Source: Lacinutrix sp. C3R15 (GTDB lineage: Bacteria > Bacteroidota > Bacteroidia > Flavobacteriales > Flavobacteriaceae). Taken from it: a DNA stretch of 64,000 nucleotides. Location of the stretch: assembly GCF_018860825.1 (NCBI RefSeq), contig NZ_JAHKPZ010000015.1, positions 310,001 through 374,000 of the forward strand, given 5' to 3'. The position numbers were made by a program, and so were the translations under genes. The notes beneath the pieces were generated by a model. The model did no database searches. It was not told the DNA's origin and saw only the letters and a list, made by a program, of their open reading frames with translations. Positions within the stretch are counted from its first letter, which is position 1, and every line of letters starts with the position of its first letter. Shown piece after piece: positions 25,429 to 35,161 of the stretch.

Positions 25429-27804
25429 TTAGCGCACTACAAACTTTGTTTTTAGGTTTTTGTTTTCTGTAGTTTCTATATTTAAAATATATAAACCAGA
25501 GGCAATTTGTAAAGGTATGTTTGTTCTTTCGTTTAAAGTAATTTGTGTGTTGTAAACCATTTTTCCTGTTACATCTACAATTGTAATTTTAGTATTTTCA
25601 TAGGTTTGTGTACTTACAATATTTAAACCATTACTAATAGGGTTTTGCTCTAGTTTAATATTGTTTTGCAAGGTAACATCTGTTGAAAGCGTTTCTTGAA
25701 ATATTTCATATAAAGCAAATGCTACATTTTCTTGGGTTAAGGTAACATGAGGTTCATTTAATGTAGGCATATACCAAGCATCAAAAGGCGTGGTGTTTGT
25801 TGTAGATCTTCCTGTAGTAACACTTGAGGGTGTATGAAACCAGTTTATTTCATTATTAGTAATTTCAAAAGCCATAGCGCTTACACTTGGTATAAAATTA
25901 AAGTAATCTGTGTTTAATGCACCTAAAAAATCACCAACCAAACCATCTGTTGCTAAGTCATCGGTTAACTTTAAAATGTCAAACAATCCTCCTGAAGCAG
26001 CATCTATTCCGTTAGTATAGGTAAAGGCAGTAGAATTTGCATTGTTATGTCTGTCATTAGCTAACGGAAACCACCAAGAAAAATCTAAATGCACTTTACT
26101 GGTTTGAATTTGCGTTCCTGCATAAGGTGTAAAATGCGTTTCTATCTTCATATCTGCTCCAGTCATTACATCAATATCTGCATCTAGAATTTTACTACCA
26201 GGAACCAAATTATTCATATTTGTAGTATTATCAGGATAACGACTATTATTTCCGCTTCCATTTATAATAGATACATTTCTTGTTAATTCTGGAAAGCCAG
26301 AAGTAGTAAGGCTATTCATGCTATTAAAAAAAGTGTTTTTAAAAGGATGCGCTCTTGGTGTTGCTAAACTATTATTAAAAGAAACACCATCGCTATTGGT
26401 AATATGTGGTTCAAATTGATCGGTTAGCATTTGTCTGGCAGCAGCAGAGGTTAACATGCCATCAATAATAGGTTGTAGTTCTTCTACGTTTTGGTCTCCT
26501 AGTATCCAAAAATCATCTAAACCAAAAGCAAGAAAGTTAAACTGATGTTGAAATCCAATAGGTACGTTAGCTCCATGATGTGGTGCATCAAAAGAAATCC
26601 ATAATCTTGTTTCGTGATTTATATTTGCATTTTCCATATAGTTTAATGCATATCTTGAAATTAATCCTCCCATACTTGGTCCTATCACCACATTTTGTGC
26701 ACTACCTACTTTTTGCATGTTTATTAGGTTAATTAATTCTACTAGAAGCATCGCGTTTCGTTCTATAAAGTCTGAACCTCCATCAATAACTTGATTGTCT
26801 GTAGCTCTCGTATACACAGGAAAATTTAAGTACACTACATCAAAGTCTTCTTCTTTAACTAATGTTTCAAGGTTTGAGGTTGTGCCATTGTCATCAAAAT
26901 TTAACAATTCTTGTAAACCGGTAATATCTCTACCATCACCAGGATCAAAACCGTCTACTAAAAAAATGGGTTTGTCTAAAACGTTGTCGTCGCTTAAAAA
27001 TATTTCATATTCTCCAACTCCAGGATAAGAAGTGGTTTCGCCATAAGCAGAAAGATTAGGAGTAATGCTTGATGTAAAGGTTGCAACTTCTCTATTGAAC
27101 AAATTGCTTAAATCTTGGTTTGAATATTTAATTTCAATAGTAGAAGTTCTAGAAACGATCTCACCAGTATTTAAGGTTATATTAAAATGTATTGTTTTTT
27201 TTCCTTCCTCGGTATACAATACTGTAATGTTTTGATTTGTATTAATGACTCTAAAACCTTCTCCATCATTAAAATCTGCAGTAATTTTATCTATGCTATT
27301 ATTAGTTGTATTAAATACATTTGAAGCATCTAAGCGAAAAGTAGTTTGTAGTCCTTTTGTTTTTTTTCTAAGAGGAGCAGCAATGGTTAAGCTGCTTTTT
27401 TCAAAAATTGGTGTTTCTGTATCTGCTCTTAATATATAGCCTTGTGCATCAACAGTAACTTTGTTGTTTTGAAATGCAGTATCTGTTACAGATTCAAACT
27501 CTGTATGTAAAATTGCTAAAGGAATTACTTTGGTAAAGTAACTTTGTTTGCTTTGTTCTTTAAGGTTTTGTAATGGTAAAAGGCGTTCTTGTAAATCTCC
27601 TTGAGCAATGGTTTTATAGGCTTGGTAAAAATGTAAATGGTTTACTTTTTTATGGTTGTAGTTGGTAATGTCTTCTGTTAAAGCGTTTTGTGTTAGAATT
27701 TGCGTTTGCATTCCTGAGGTGTCAAACTTTGTAAAAGCTTCCTTGTTTTGCGCAAATGAGGAAATGCTTAAGAGGGATAATAAAAGGAAATAGAAATTTT
27801 TCAT
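25429..27804 (-). CDS. Secreted alpha/beta-hydrolase (lipase-like) with T9SS sorting domain
   Basis: A signal peptide of about 19 residues ends in FAQ. Residues 20-260 form an uncharacterised N-terminal region. An alpha/beta-hydrolase domain starts near PIFLVDGFDPGDG, with the nucleophile Ser in VVIGPSMGGLISRYAL and DAPHHGANVP downstream, a pattern like triacylglycerol lipases and PGAP1-type esterases. The last 75 residues, from EQNPISNGLNIVSTQ to KTKFVVR, form a type A T9SS C-terminal sorting domain. It should be exported across the outer membrane. The natural ester substrate is unknown. Confidence 0.82.
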   Translation of the reverse strand: MKNFYFLLLSLLSISSFAQNKEAFTKFDTSGMQTQILTQNALTEDITNYNHKKVNHLHFYQAYKTIAQGDLQERLLPLQNLKEQSKQSYFTKVIPLAILHTEFESVTDTAFQNNKVTVDAQGYILRADTETPIFEKSSLTIAAPLRKKTKGLQTTFRLDASNVFNTTNNSIDKITADFNDGEGFRVINTNQNITVLYTEEGKKTIHFNITLNTGEIVSRTSTIEIKYSNQDLSNLFNREVATFTSSITPNLSAYGETTSYPGVGEYEIFLSDDNVLDKPIFLVDGFDPGDGRDITGLQELLNFDDNGTTSNLETLVKEEDFDVVYLNFPVYTRATDNQVIDGGSDFIERNAMLLVELINLINMQKVGSAQNVVIGPSMGGLISRYALNYMENANINHETRLWISFDAPHHGANVPIGFQHQFNFLAFGLDDFWILGDQNVEELQPIIDGMLTSAAARQMLTDQFEPHITNSDGVSFNNSLATPRAHPFKNTFFNSMNSLTTSGFPELTRNVSIINGSGNNSRYPDNTTNMNNLVPGSKILDADIDVMTGADMKIETHFTPYAGTQIQTSKVHLDFSWWFPLANDRHNNANSTAFTYTNGIDAASGGLFDILKLTDDLATDGLVGDFLGALNTDYFNFIPSVSAMAFEITNNEINWFHTPSSVTTGRSTTNTTPFDAWYMPTLNEPHVTLTQENVAFALYEIFQETLSTDVTLQNNIKLEQNPISNGLNIVSTQTYENTKITIVDVTGKMVYNTQITLNERTNIPLQIASGLYILNIETTENKNLKTKFVVR

Positions 27805-27894
27805 AATATATTTAAGGATTGATTAATTGATTTAAATATATAAACTTCTCTTGGTAGTATTTTATTTTTGTAGTATAATTCGGATAAAAAGCAT

Positions 27895-27934
27895 AAAAAA
27901 GCCCTTAAAATGACAAAATTTTAAGGGCTTTTTT
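27895..27934 (-). terminator. Terminator after the DUF6029 gene
   Basis: A perfect 16-bp stem (AAAAAAGCCCTTAAAA and TTTTAAGGGCTTTTTT) with an eight-base loop stands 19 bases beyond the DUF6029 stop and gives a T-run on either strand. Confidence 0.85.
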
Positions 27935-27953
27935 AAGAATGTGTTTGTTTTCT

Positions 27954-29654
27954 TTAAAAAGTAGTTGTTAAATTCATAGTTAATCCTGTTGCTTCAGGTA
28001 CAAAACGACAAACACCACCAACACAAACAAGTCCAGCACGTTGGCGACCATAATTAAGGCCTAAACGTGTTGCTCCTTTTGTAAAGCTTCCACCTAAGTT
28101 GTAATAATGTGTTTTTTCTGTGTCTTTGTCAGAACCACTATTATAAATGTCATTTACATAGATTGAAAATTTTGAATTAAAGTTATATTCAAGAGTTCCA
28201 CCTATCCAGTTATGGTCCTCTGAATTAGACCATAGTTTTTGAGCTTCTATTCTAAAAGATCTTCCTTTACCAAGTTTATAGGTGGATTCTGCAACTAAAA
28301 TATTAGTTTTAATAGTTTCAGCAGAAAAAATACTTAGCATTTCTTTTTGGTTAGCATATTGGTTTACGTAATAAAAAATAGAGCTTAATTTTTTGTTCCA
28401 TTTTTTACGTACTTCTAAACTTACATCTGAAAAATATTTAGATCCAAATCCTAAAAAATCCATATCATAATCTATGTTTTCAAAATCTGTAGAAACATCT
28501 CCTTTAAGGCCTGACCAATAGGATGCGTTTACGGCAATTTTAGTACCATATTTACCTCCTAAAGGGGTGTCTTTTTTTATTTTATAGTACAGGTCTACTT
28601 GTCCGCCAATTTCTCCAACTTTAAATATTCCAGCGTCATACGTAAAGTTTACTATGCCTTGAGGTTGGTACACAAAAATATTGGTTAATAAGTAATCGTG
28701 TTGTTTTGTTAACGCAGGAATAAAGTTTGCAATATTTTCAAAATATACATTTCCAGCAGTATTTCTATCAGAATAAAAACTCATGTTTTCTAGACGTCTA
28801 AAAGTGGCGTCAAGACCAAAACCAGATTTTGAATAACCAGCATTTAATAAAAGCGCATTACCTGGTTTAATAAAATCATCAGGAAAAATATTATTATCAT
28901 TAATGTTTTGTACTACTGCATCCTCTCCTTTAGCTACATATTCCATACTAGAATAAAAATTATTATGACTAAAATCTATTCTACCAGAAAAAGCATTGGT
29001 TAGCTCGTTAAATTCTGCATCTATAATATCTGTTGCTTCTTTTCTTCCAACATAACTAAACCCAAGGCTAATATTTGATTTTTCAAATTGCAAAGCATTA
29101 GATACATTAAATTCTGTATTAAATCCAAAAAATTCACCATCAGAAAGATCAAAACCTACACGTTGTTTACCATATAAAGCTGTAAGCGAAAGGTAGTCTG
29201 TAGGGCTATATTCGGCTTTACCACCAAAAAGTGCATTGTTAATACCCAATTGTCTGTCTTCCCAGTTTCTTAAAATGAGTCCACTACCAAACTGAGCGTA
29301 ATAATGACCAGCAGTAACATCTAGTTTAGCGTTTTTATAATTAAGAGAATAAGTACCAAGATTGGTGCCTTTTAAATTTGGCGAGTAGTTTAGTAAAGCA
29401 AAAGGCTCATAAGATTCTACTTGAACAGAAGCTGTAAAGTTTTTTAAAAACTTATAATCTATTTTTAAATAGTTATTAAATCTTAAGTGTTCATCACTAT
29501 CGTTATTAACGTCATCTTGAAAAGGTCCGGTTTTTTTATCATCGTTATACCAAGCTCCATTACTTTCTATACCAATAGCTAAATTGTCAATTAATTGTGC
29601 AAATATAAGTTGTCCTGAAAAGCTGAGAAATAGGACCAGAATTATTTTTTTCAT
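27954..29654 (-). CDS. DUF6029 family predicted outer-membrane beta-barrel
   Basis: This 566-residue protein has a signal peptide (about 19 residues, ending IFAQ) and then dense amphipathic beta-strands over the whole length, as in an outer-membrane barrel. I assign DUF6029 from memory of the N-terminal pattern GIESNGAWYNDD and GSGLILRNWEDRQLGINNALFGG. Its function is unknown. A C-terminal segment has two Cys in AGLVCVGGVCRFVPEA, which could form a disulfide. It is 44 bases downstream of a TlpA-like thioredoxin gene on the same strand, so the two are likely one operon; a thiol-linked role is inference. Confidence 0.72.
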   Translation of the reverse strand: MKKIILVLFLSFSGQLIFAQLIDNLAIGIESNGAWYNDDKKTGPFQDDVNNDSDEHLRFNNYLKIDYKFLKNFTASVQVESYEPFALLNYSPNLKGTNLGTYSLNYKNAKLDVTAGHYYAQFGSGLILRNWEDRQLGINNALFGGKAEYSPTDYLSLTALYGKQRVGFDLSDGEFFGFNTEFNVSNALQFEKSNISLGFSYVGRKEATDIIDAEFNELTNAFSGRIDFSHNNFYSSMEYVAKGEDAVVQNINDNNIFPDDFIKPGNALLLNAGYSKSGFGLDATFRRLENMSFYSDRNTAGNVYFENIANFIPALTKQHDYLLTNIFVYQPQGIVNFTYDAGIFKVGEIGGQVDLYYKIKKDTPLGGKYGTKIAVNASYWSGLKGDVSTDFENIDYDMDFLGFGSKYFSDVSLEVRKKWNKKLSSIFYYVNQYANQKEMLSIFSAETIKTNILVAESTYKLGKGRSFRIEAQKLWSNSEDHNWIGGTLEYNFNSKFSIYVNDIYNSGSDKDTEKTHYYNLGGSFTKGATRLGLNYGRQRAGLVCVGGVCRFVPEATGLTMNLTTTF

Positions 29655-29698
29655 TAGGTTAGTTTGTGGTGATTATATATTTTTAGTTAGGGTTATTT

Positions 29699-30181
29699 TT
29701 ACTTTGAGTGCTCTTGAATAATTTCATATAACTCATCTTCAGCTCCAGGAGTATAACCACTATGTCTGTAAATTATTTCGCCGTTTTTTACAATTACTAT
29801 ATGTGGAATAGTAGATATGTTTAGTGCTCTTTTTAATTCTTGATTTTCGTCTAGTAAAATTTGGTATTCCCATCCTTTTCCGTTAACCATTGGTTTTACT
29901 CTTTTTTGTGTACGAGAATCATCTGTAGAAACCGCAATAATTTCTACTTGTGTTTCTTCTTGCCATTCGTCATATACTTCACTTATAGCATCTAACTCAT
30001 TAACACAAGGTACGCACCATGTAGCCCAAAAACTAAATACTTTAACAGTATCTGTATTAGAAATTTCAGTTACGTTAACAGTGTCTCCGTCTAGAGACTT
30101 TAAATCAATATTAGGTAAGTTTTGAGAAAATAATACAGATGAAAATAAAAGTAATGTTAATAGAATAGTAGTGTTTTTCAT
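29699..30181 (-). CDS. TlpA/ResA-family periplasmic thioredoxin
   Basis: This exported thiol-disulfide oxidoreductase has 160 residues. A signal peptide ends around VLFSQ and a thioredoxin fold follows, with FSFWATWCVPCVNELDAI carrying the CVPC active site and the cis-Pro in STIPHIVIVKNGEI. WCxPC and the family length match TlpA/ResA proteins, which reduce periplasmic disulfides. It precedes the DUF6029 barrel and is divergent from an Omp28 lipoprotein that also has a CxxC motif. The electron donor and the target are not known. Confidence 0.9.
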   Translation of the reverse strand: MKNTTILLTLLLFSSVLFSQNLPNIDLKSLDGDTVNVTEISNTDTVKVFSFWATWCVPCVNELDAISEVYDEWQEETQVEIIAVSTDDSRTQKRVKPMVNGKGWEYQILLDENQELKRALNISTIPHIVIVKNGEIIYRHSGYTPGAEDELYEIIQEHSK

Positions 30182-30295
30182 AATAGATTTTTAATTGTAA
30201 AATAAGATTAATGGTGAAAAAAAAACAATATTAACAACAAAACTATGAAAATGTACTATATTTAGCGAAATATTTTAACAATGAAATAATTTTTT

Positions 30296-31384
30296 ATGAA
30301 GACAAATTTATTTTTACGCGCATTCTTTTTATGTTTATTAGCTTTTACTTTTGGCTGTAGTAGCAGCAGTGATGACTCTGGTTCTACTGGGGCTGATGAT
30401 GATGGAGGTGGAAACGTAGTGACTTTAACTAGTATTACTATTAGTGCTAATATAGCAAGTGTTTATGTTGGTGAGACTGTTACTTTTACAGTAACTGGAA
30501 ATGATGGTTCAGACTTAACTGCTTTAGCAGATATTGTTGTTGATGGTACAACTTTAGCAAGTAATACTTTTTCATCTGCAGTAGCTGGTACTTTTAATGC
30601 GGTAGCTACTTATAATACATTTACTAATAGTACTGTAATTACAGTAGATACACCTCCAATTGTGTTTAATAAAAATGTTTTAATTGAAGATTATACAGGA
30701 GCTTGGTGTGGTTATTGCCCAAGAGTTGCTTATGGTATAGAACGTGTACAAGCGAGTACAGATCAGGCAGTGGTTGTAGCAATACATAGAGGTAATTCTT
30801 CAGGTAGTAGTGTTGATCCTTATAATTTTCCTGCAGGTGATTTGGAAGATTTAGTTGGTTTAACTGGTTATCCAACAGCAATGTTAAACAGAACTACTTC
30901 TTGGAGTTATCCAGAACCAATTAATTCAGGACAAGTTGTTAATTTAACTGGAGATGATGCAGCATTAGGTTTGGCTTTAAGTTCTACTATTAATGGATCT
31001 GATATGGAAATTGATGTGAATGTAAAATTTGGAGAAGATTTTTCTTCTAGCAATTTAAAGCTTGTTGTTTATGTTTTAGAAGATGGTTTAATTTATGATC
31101 AAACAAATTATACTACTTATTACGGAGGAACTTCTGTTATTAGTGATTTTGAGCATAATCATGTTTTAAGAGCTTCTTTAACAGATTTATTAGGAGATGA
31201 AATACCAAGTGCAGAGACTACTAAAGAAAGTGTTTATACTGCTACTTTTAATGTAGGTATTCCTTCTAATGTTAGTGATGACTCAAACATACATGTAGTT
31301 GCTTTTGTTGTTGATGACAGCAATGCAGCGTTAAACTCTAGAGGTGGAGATTTTGGTGAAGACCAAACTTTTGAAGAAAACTAG
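30296..31384 (+). CDS. Omp28-related lipoprotein with CGYC thioredoxin-like domain
   Basis: This 362-residue lipoprotein has its lipobox Cys near residue 21 in FTFGCSSSSDD. The run of Ser and Asp directly after the Cys resembles the surface-export signal of Bacteroidota lipoproteins. An Ig-like region (about 42-115) is followed by an Omp28 domain beginning VLIEDYTGAWCGYCPRVAYG, a thioredoxin-like segment with CGYC. Porphyromonas Omp28 is a surface protein of unclear role. The gene is divergent from the TlpA-DUF6029 pair, which suggests joint function in envelope thiol chemistry. Confidence 0.85.
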   Translation: MKTNLFLRAFFLCLLAFTFGCSSSSDDSGSTGADDDGGGNVVTLTSITISANIASVYVGETVTFTVTGNDGSDLTALADIVVDGTTLASNTFSSAVAGTFNAVATYNTFTNSTVITVDTPPIVFNKNVLIEDYTGAWCGYCPRVAYGIERVQASTDQAVVVAIHRGNSSGSSVDPYNFPAGDLEDLVGLTGYPTAMLNRTTSWSYPEPINSGQVVNLTGDDAALGLALSSTINGSDMEIDVNVKFGEDFSSSNLKLVVYVLEDGLIYDQTNYTTYYGGTSVISDFEHNHVLRASLTDLLGDEIPSAETTKESVYTATFNVGIPSNVSDDSNIHVVAFVVDDSNAALNSRGGDFGEDQTFEEN

Positions 31385-31406
31385 AAAGTATTTATATTAA
31401 GAAAAT

Positions 31407-31440
31407 AAAAAAACCGAAGCGAAAGCTTCGGTTTTTTTTT
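31407..31440. terminator. Bidirectional terminator between Omp28 and pruA
   Basis: An 8-bp stem (ACCGAAGC and GCTTCGGT) closed by a GAAA tetraloop is extended by A/T pairs and lies between convergent genes. Confidence 0.88.
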
Positions 31441-31462
31441 TGTGTTTAATAGTTTTTATATA

Positions 31463-33088
31463 CTATCCTAAAAATGGATATCTGTAATCTGTAGGAGTTA
31501 CAAAGGTTTCTTTTACCATTCTAGGAGAAACCCAACGTAATAAGTTTTGTGCAGATCCAGCTTTGTCATTTGTTCCAGAAGCTCTAGCTCCTCCAAACGG
31601 TTGTTGCCCAACTACTGCTCCTGTTGGCTTATCGTTAATATAGAAGTTTCCGGCACAGTTTTGTAAAGCTTCTGTAGCTTCTGTAATTGCGTATCTACAA
31701 GTTGCTAATATTGCTCCAGTTAATGCATATTCGCTAGTTTGGTCTACTAGTTTTAAAGTTTCAGAGTAAGCATCATCTTCATATACATATATTGTAATTA
31801 CAGGGCCAAATAACTCGGTACACATGGTTGTGTATTTTGGGTCTTTAGCAAGAATAACTGTAGGCTCAATAAAGTATCCTTTACTCTTATCATAGTTTCC
31901 ACCAGCAATAATTTCTGCATCAGCATCTGCTTTTGCTCCATCAATATATTTAGCTAGCTTATCAAAAGAACCTTCATGAATTACTGCAGTAATAAAGTTA
32001 CTCATGTCTTCTGGAGATCCCATTTTTAAAGATTTCATATCTTCAATAACAAAATCTTTTACATCTGCCCATAAACTTTTTGGTATATACGCTCTAGATG
32101 CTGCACTACATTTTTGTCCTTGAAACTCAAAAGCACCTCTAACAATAGCAGTAGCTACTTGTTTTGCATTTGCTGTTTTATGAGCAACAATAAAATCTTT
32201 ACCACCAGTTTCACCTACAATTCTTGGGTAGGTTTTATAGTTATGAATGTTGGTTCCTATTTGTTTCCATAATTCTTTAAAGACAAAAGTAGAACCTGTA
32301 AAGTGTAAACCAGAAAAATCTGGACTTGCTAATACGGTATTTGTAATCATTACAGGATCACCAAAAACAACATTAATAACACCATCTGGTACACCTGCTT
32401 CTTTAAAAACATCCATGATTACTTTAGCAGAATATACTTGGCTGTCACTAGGTTTCCAAACAACAACATTTCCCATTAAGGCCATACAAGCAGGTAAGTT
32501 TCCTGCAATAGCTGTAAAGTTAAAAGGGGTTACAGCGTATGTAAAACCTTCAAGTGGTCTGTATTCTACTCGGTTCCAAGCATCGCTTGTACTTTCTGGT
32601 TGTTCATGATAAATGTCTGTCATGAACTGAACATTAAAACGTAAAAAGTCTATTAACTCACAAGAAGCATCAATTTCTGCTTGGTGTATGTTTTTAGATT
32701 GTGCAATCATTGTTGCAGCATTAATTTTAGCTCTGTATGGTCCAGCAATTAATTCGGCAGCTTTTAAAAATATGGCAGCACGTTGTTCCCAAGGTGTATT
32801 AGCCCAAGCAGTTCTAGCTTCTAAAGCCGTAGAAATTGCTTCGTCAATATTTTTTTGTTCTGCTACATGGTAGGTTCCAACTACATGTTTATGATCGTGA
32901 GGAGGAGACATGGTTCTGGTGTTTCCAGTAGTTACGTCTTTTCCGTTAATATACATTGGTACATCTACCTTACTGTTAAACATTTCTTTGTATGCTTTTA
33001 ATACAGCTTCTCTTTCAGGAGATCCTGGAGCATAAGATTTAACAGGCTCATTAATGGCAATTGGTACGTTAAAAAATCCTTTTCCCAT
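31463..33088 (-). CDS. pruA: L-glutamate gamma-semialdehyde (P5C) dehydrogenase
   Basis: It oxidises glutamate gamma-semialdehyde to glutamate with NAD+, the second step of proline breakdown. The 541 residues follow the stand-alone PruA type: catalytic Glu in RIVGETGGKDFIVAH, catalytic Cys in FQGQKCSAASRAYIP, NAD-binding GLHFTGSTFVFKELW, and a conserved KPTGAVVGQQPFGGARASGTNDKAG end region. PutA's proline dehydrogenase domain is not fused, so that enzyme must be encoded elsewhere. It is a single-gene unit with a -7 box at 33129-33136. Confidence 0.97.
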   Translation of the reverse strand: MGKGFFNVPIAINEPVKSYAPGSPEREAVLKAYKEMFNSKVDVPMYINGKDVTTGNTRTMSPPHDHKHVVGTYHVAEQKNIDEAISTALEARTAWANTPWEQRAAIFLKAAELIAGPYRAKINAATMIAQSKNIHQAEIDASCELIDFLRFNVQFMTDIYHEQPESTSDAWNRVEYRPLEGFTYAVTPFNFTAIAGNLPACMALMGNVVVWKPSDSQVYSAKVIMDVFKEAGVPDGVINVVFGDPVMITNTVLASPDFSGLHFTGSTFVFKELWKQIGTNIHNYKTYPRIVGETGGKDFIVAHKTANAKQVATAIVRGAFEFQGQKCSAASRAYIPKSLWADVKDFVIEDMKSLKMGSPEDMSNFITAVIHEGSFDKLAKYIDGAKADADAEIIAGGNYDKSKGYFIEPTVILAKDPKYTTMCTELFGPVITIYVYEDDAYSETLKLVDQTSEYALTGAILATCRYAITEATEALQNCAGNFYINDKPTGAVVGQQPFGGARASGTNDKAGSAQNLLRWVSPRMVKETFVTPTDYRYPFLG

Positions 33089-33128
33089 GATTGTTTATTG
33101 GTTTTGTGATTCGAAAATTTTTGAGGTA

Positions 33129-33136
33129 CAAAGTTA
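33129..33136 (-). promoter_or_regulatory. pruA promoter -7 box
   Basis: The minus strand reads TAACTTTG, an exact TAnnTTTG match 41 bases before the pruA start. No TTG is visible at standard spacing. Confidence 0.45.
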
Positions 33137-33237
33137 CGATATTTTTATAGATAAGTAAGGGCTAGTAATACTAAAGACAAGTTAAATTATAAGATATTTT
33201 TTTGTAAGTTGCTCTTTCGTTTAAAGACTATACAAAC

Positions 33238-33963
33238 ATGTGTACAGTAACTATTTTTCCTACAGGTGAAAATGATTTTGTGCTTACCTCTAACAGAGAT
33301 GAAGCGCCAAATCGAGTGTCTCTAGTGCCTGATTTTTATGAGGTAGATGCTGCTAAATTGTTGTTTCCTAAAGATAAAAAAGCGGGAGGAACATGGATTG
33401 GTGTAAGTGATAAAAACCGATTAATATGTTTATTAAATGGAGGTTTTAAGCATCATAAAAGAAAAGAAAGCTACAGGTTGAGTAGAGGTGTTGTGGTGAA
33501 AGATTTATTAGCTTCAAAAGAAATTGTTACAGCAATAGAGGCTTATAATTTTCAAGATATAGAACCTTTTACTTTGGTGATTGCAGACTGGAATACTAAT
33601 CTACAATTTTACGAATTGGTTTGGGATGGAGATCAAAAACATTTTAAAAACTTACCTAAAGAAGCTAAAATATGGTCTTCTTCCACATTGTATTCTAAAG
33701 CAATGAAAGATGAAAGGACGCAATGGTTTGATGATTTTAAAAAGGGAAATAAATTAAATTCCGCGAAAGCGTTACAATTTCATAAAAACACACATATAAA
33801 TAACAAGGAGTATGGTGTGGTTATGGATAGAGGTTTTGTAAAAACGACTAGTATTACACAAGTTGAAAAAACGAAGGGTGTAGTGTCTATGTGTTTTGAA
33901 AACCTTGCCAAAAACACGAAATCTTTAAGCACTTTTTTATTTACAGAAACCGTACATGAATAA
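33238..33963 (+). CDS. NRDE (TANGO2-like) family protein
   Basis: This 241-residue protein starts MCTVTIFPTG and carries the family signature TSNRDEAPNR. Cys2 would become N-terminal after Met removal, as in Ntn-type hydrolases, and the NRDE family resembles that fold. Eukaryotic homologues (TANGO2) affect lipid and haem handling, but no bacterial reaction is established. It overlaps the following DUF6695-type gene by eight bases, so the two are translationally coupled and probably share a role. Confidence 0.85.
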   Translation: MCTVTIFPTGENDFVLTSNRDEAPNRVSLVPDFYEVDAAKLLFPKDKKAGGTWIGVSDKNRLICLLNGGFKHHKRKESYRLSRGVVVKDLLASKEIVTAIEAYNFQDIEPFTLVIADWNTNLQFYELVWDGDQKHFKNLPKEAKIWSSSTLYSKAMKDERTQWFDDFKKGNKLNSAKALQFHKNTHINNKEYGVVMDRGFVKTTSITQVEKTKGVVSMCFENLAKNTKSLSTFLFTETVHE

Positions 33964-34948
33964 TACAGCATTTATACTAACGCTTGCGTATCCTGAAACT
34001 ATAGTTATGGTTGCAGACGAGTGGTATTCGCCTTTTTTGCGTTTTTTTGGTATAGGGAAAAAGAATTATTTAAGAGCAGGTCATGCCGCTTTGGTATTAA
34101 TTGATAAAGCTACGGGAGTTTTAGAGTACCATGATTTTGGAAGATATATTACGCCAGAACCTAGCGGAAGAGTGCGAGGTAGAGATACAGACCATGAATT
34201 AGATTTTGCTATTAAAGCTTCTATTAAAAATGGAGAAATACAAAATTTAAATGAAATTTTACAATTTCTAGCTACACACCCAAAACTAACACATGGCGAC
34301 GGTAAATTAATAGCTTCGGTTTGTGATTCTGTAGACTATACATTGGCTAGAGCACATATTACAAAAATGCAAGAACGCCATTTTATACGTTATGCTGCTT
34401 TTGCCAAAGATGCATGTAATTGTGCGCGTTTTGTAACCGATACTTTAATCGCTTCTGTTACAGATGAGGTGATACATAAAAAGCTACAAAAATCGAAATG
34501 GTTTACGCCTAGTACTATTGGCAATGTAGTACTTGCAGATACTAAAAACAAAGTGTATGAGGTGTCTGAAACAGGAGAAATTGCAGATTATGCTTCTACA
34601 GTAAGTAAAGATAATAGATTGTATTTTTTAGATAGATTAAAAAATCACACACCAAATTTTGTAGGTACATTGCACCCTAAACCTGTTGCTAATTTACATG
34701 AAAAAGCACAATGGCTTTCTGGTATTGCTGCAGGAGCTTGGTATGAATTGCATGCTACAGAAAATAGTTTAGAGTATTGGTATAAGCGTATTTCGCCTCA
34801 CGGAAATGTAGATGTGCACGCTTTATATGAAGTGAGTGAAACAGGGTTTAATTATCAGGAAACCTTTAGTTTTATTCATTATTCTAATTGTAAATTTTTT
34901 CATGTAGAACAAAAAGGAACAGTTTATAGGTTTGAAATAAAGGAGTAA
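33956..34948 (+). CDS. DUF6695-like protein, possible cysteine peptidase/amidase fold
   Basis: The 330-residue protein has no signal peptide. I match it to DUF6695 from memory and its function is unknown. GHAALVLIDKATGVLEYHDFGRY near residue 42 and DACNCARFVTDTL near 152 give a His...Cys order, as in circularly permuted NlpC/P60-type papain folds. The second half contains SGIAAGAWYELH and a beta-rich tail. It begins inside the last codons of the NRDE gene. A hydrolase working with its NRDE partner is an inference. No terminator is evident in the 213 bases that follow. Confidence 0.72.
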   Translation: MNNTAFILTLAYPETIVMVADEWYSPFLRFFGIGKKNYLRAGHAALVLIDKATGVLEYHDFGRYITPEPSGRVRGRDTDHELDFAIKASIKNGEIQNLNEILQFLATHPKLTHGDGKLIASVCDSVDYTLARAHITKMQERHFIRYAAFAKDACNCARFVTDTLIASVTDEVIHKKLQKSKWFTPSTIGNVVLADTKNKVYEVSETGEIADYASTVSKDNRLYFLDRLKNHTPNFVGTLHPKPVANLHEKAQWLSGIAAGAWYELHATENSLEYWYKRISPHGNVDVHALYEVSETGFNYQETFSFIHYSNCKFFHVEQKGTVYRFEIKE

Positions 34949-35161
34949 ACGTTATTTCTTTTAGATTATAAATATACGTTTATATGCCACCTGTTTTTAG
35001 AGGCTGTCTTATTTTTTGTTAGTTCCTGTGTTTTAAAAGTGTAATATTCAACACAAATTTATAGGGAAACTGTCAATGTTTTACGGCTGAATATATTTTA
35101 CTCGCTTTTAATTTTAAAATTGCCAGGGGCTAACTAATTACTTCAATGCAGGTAGTGTTTT

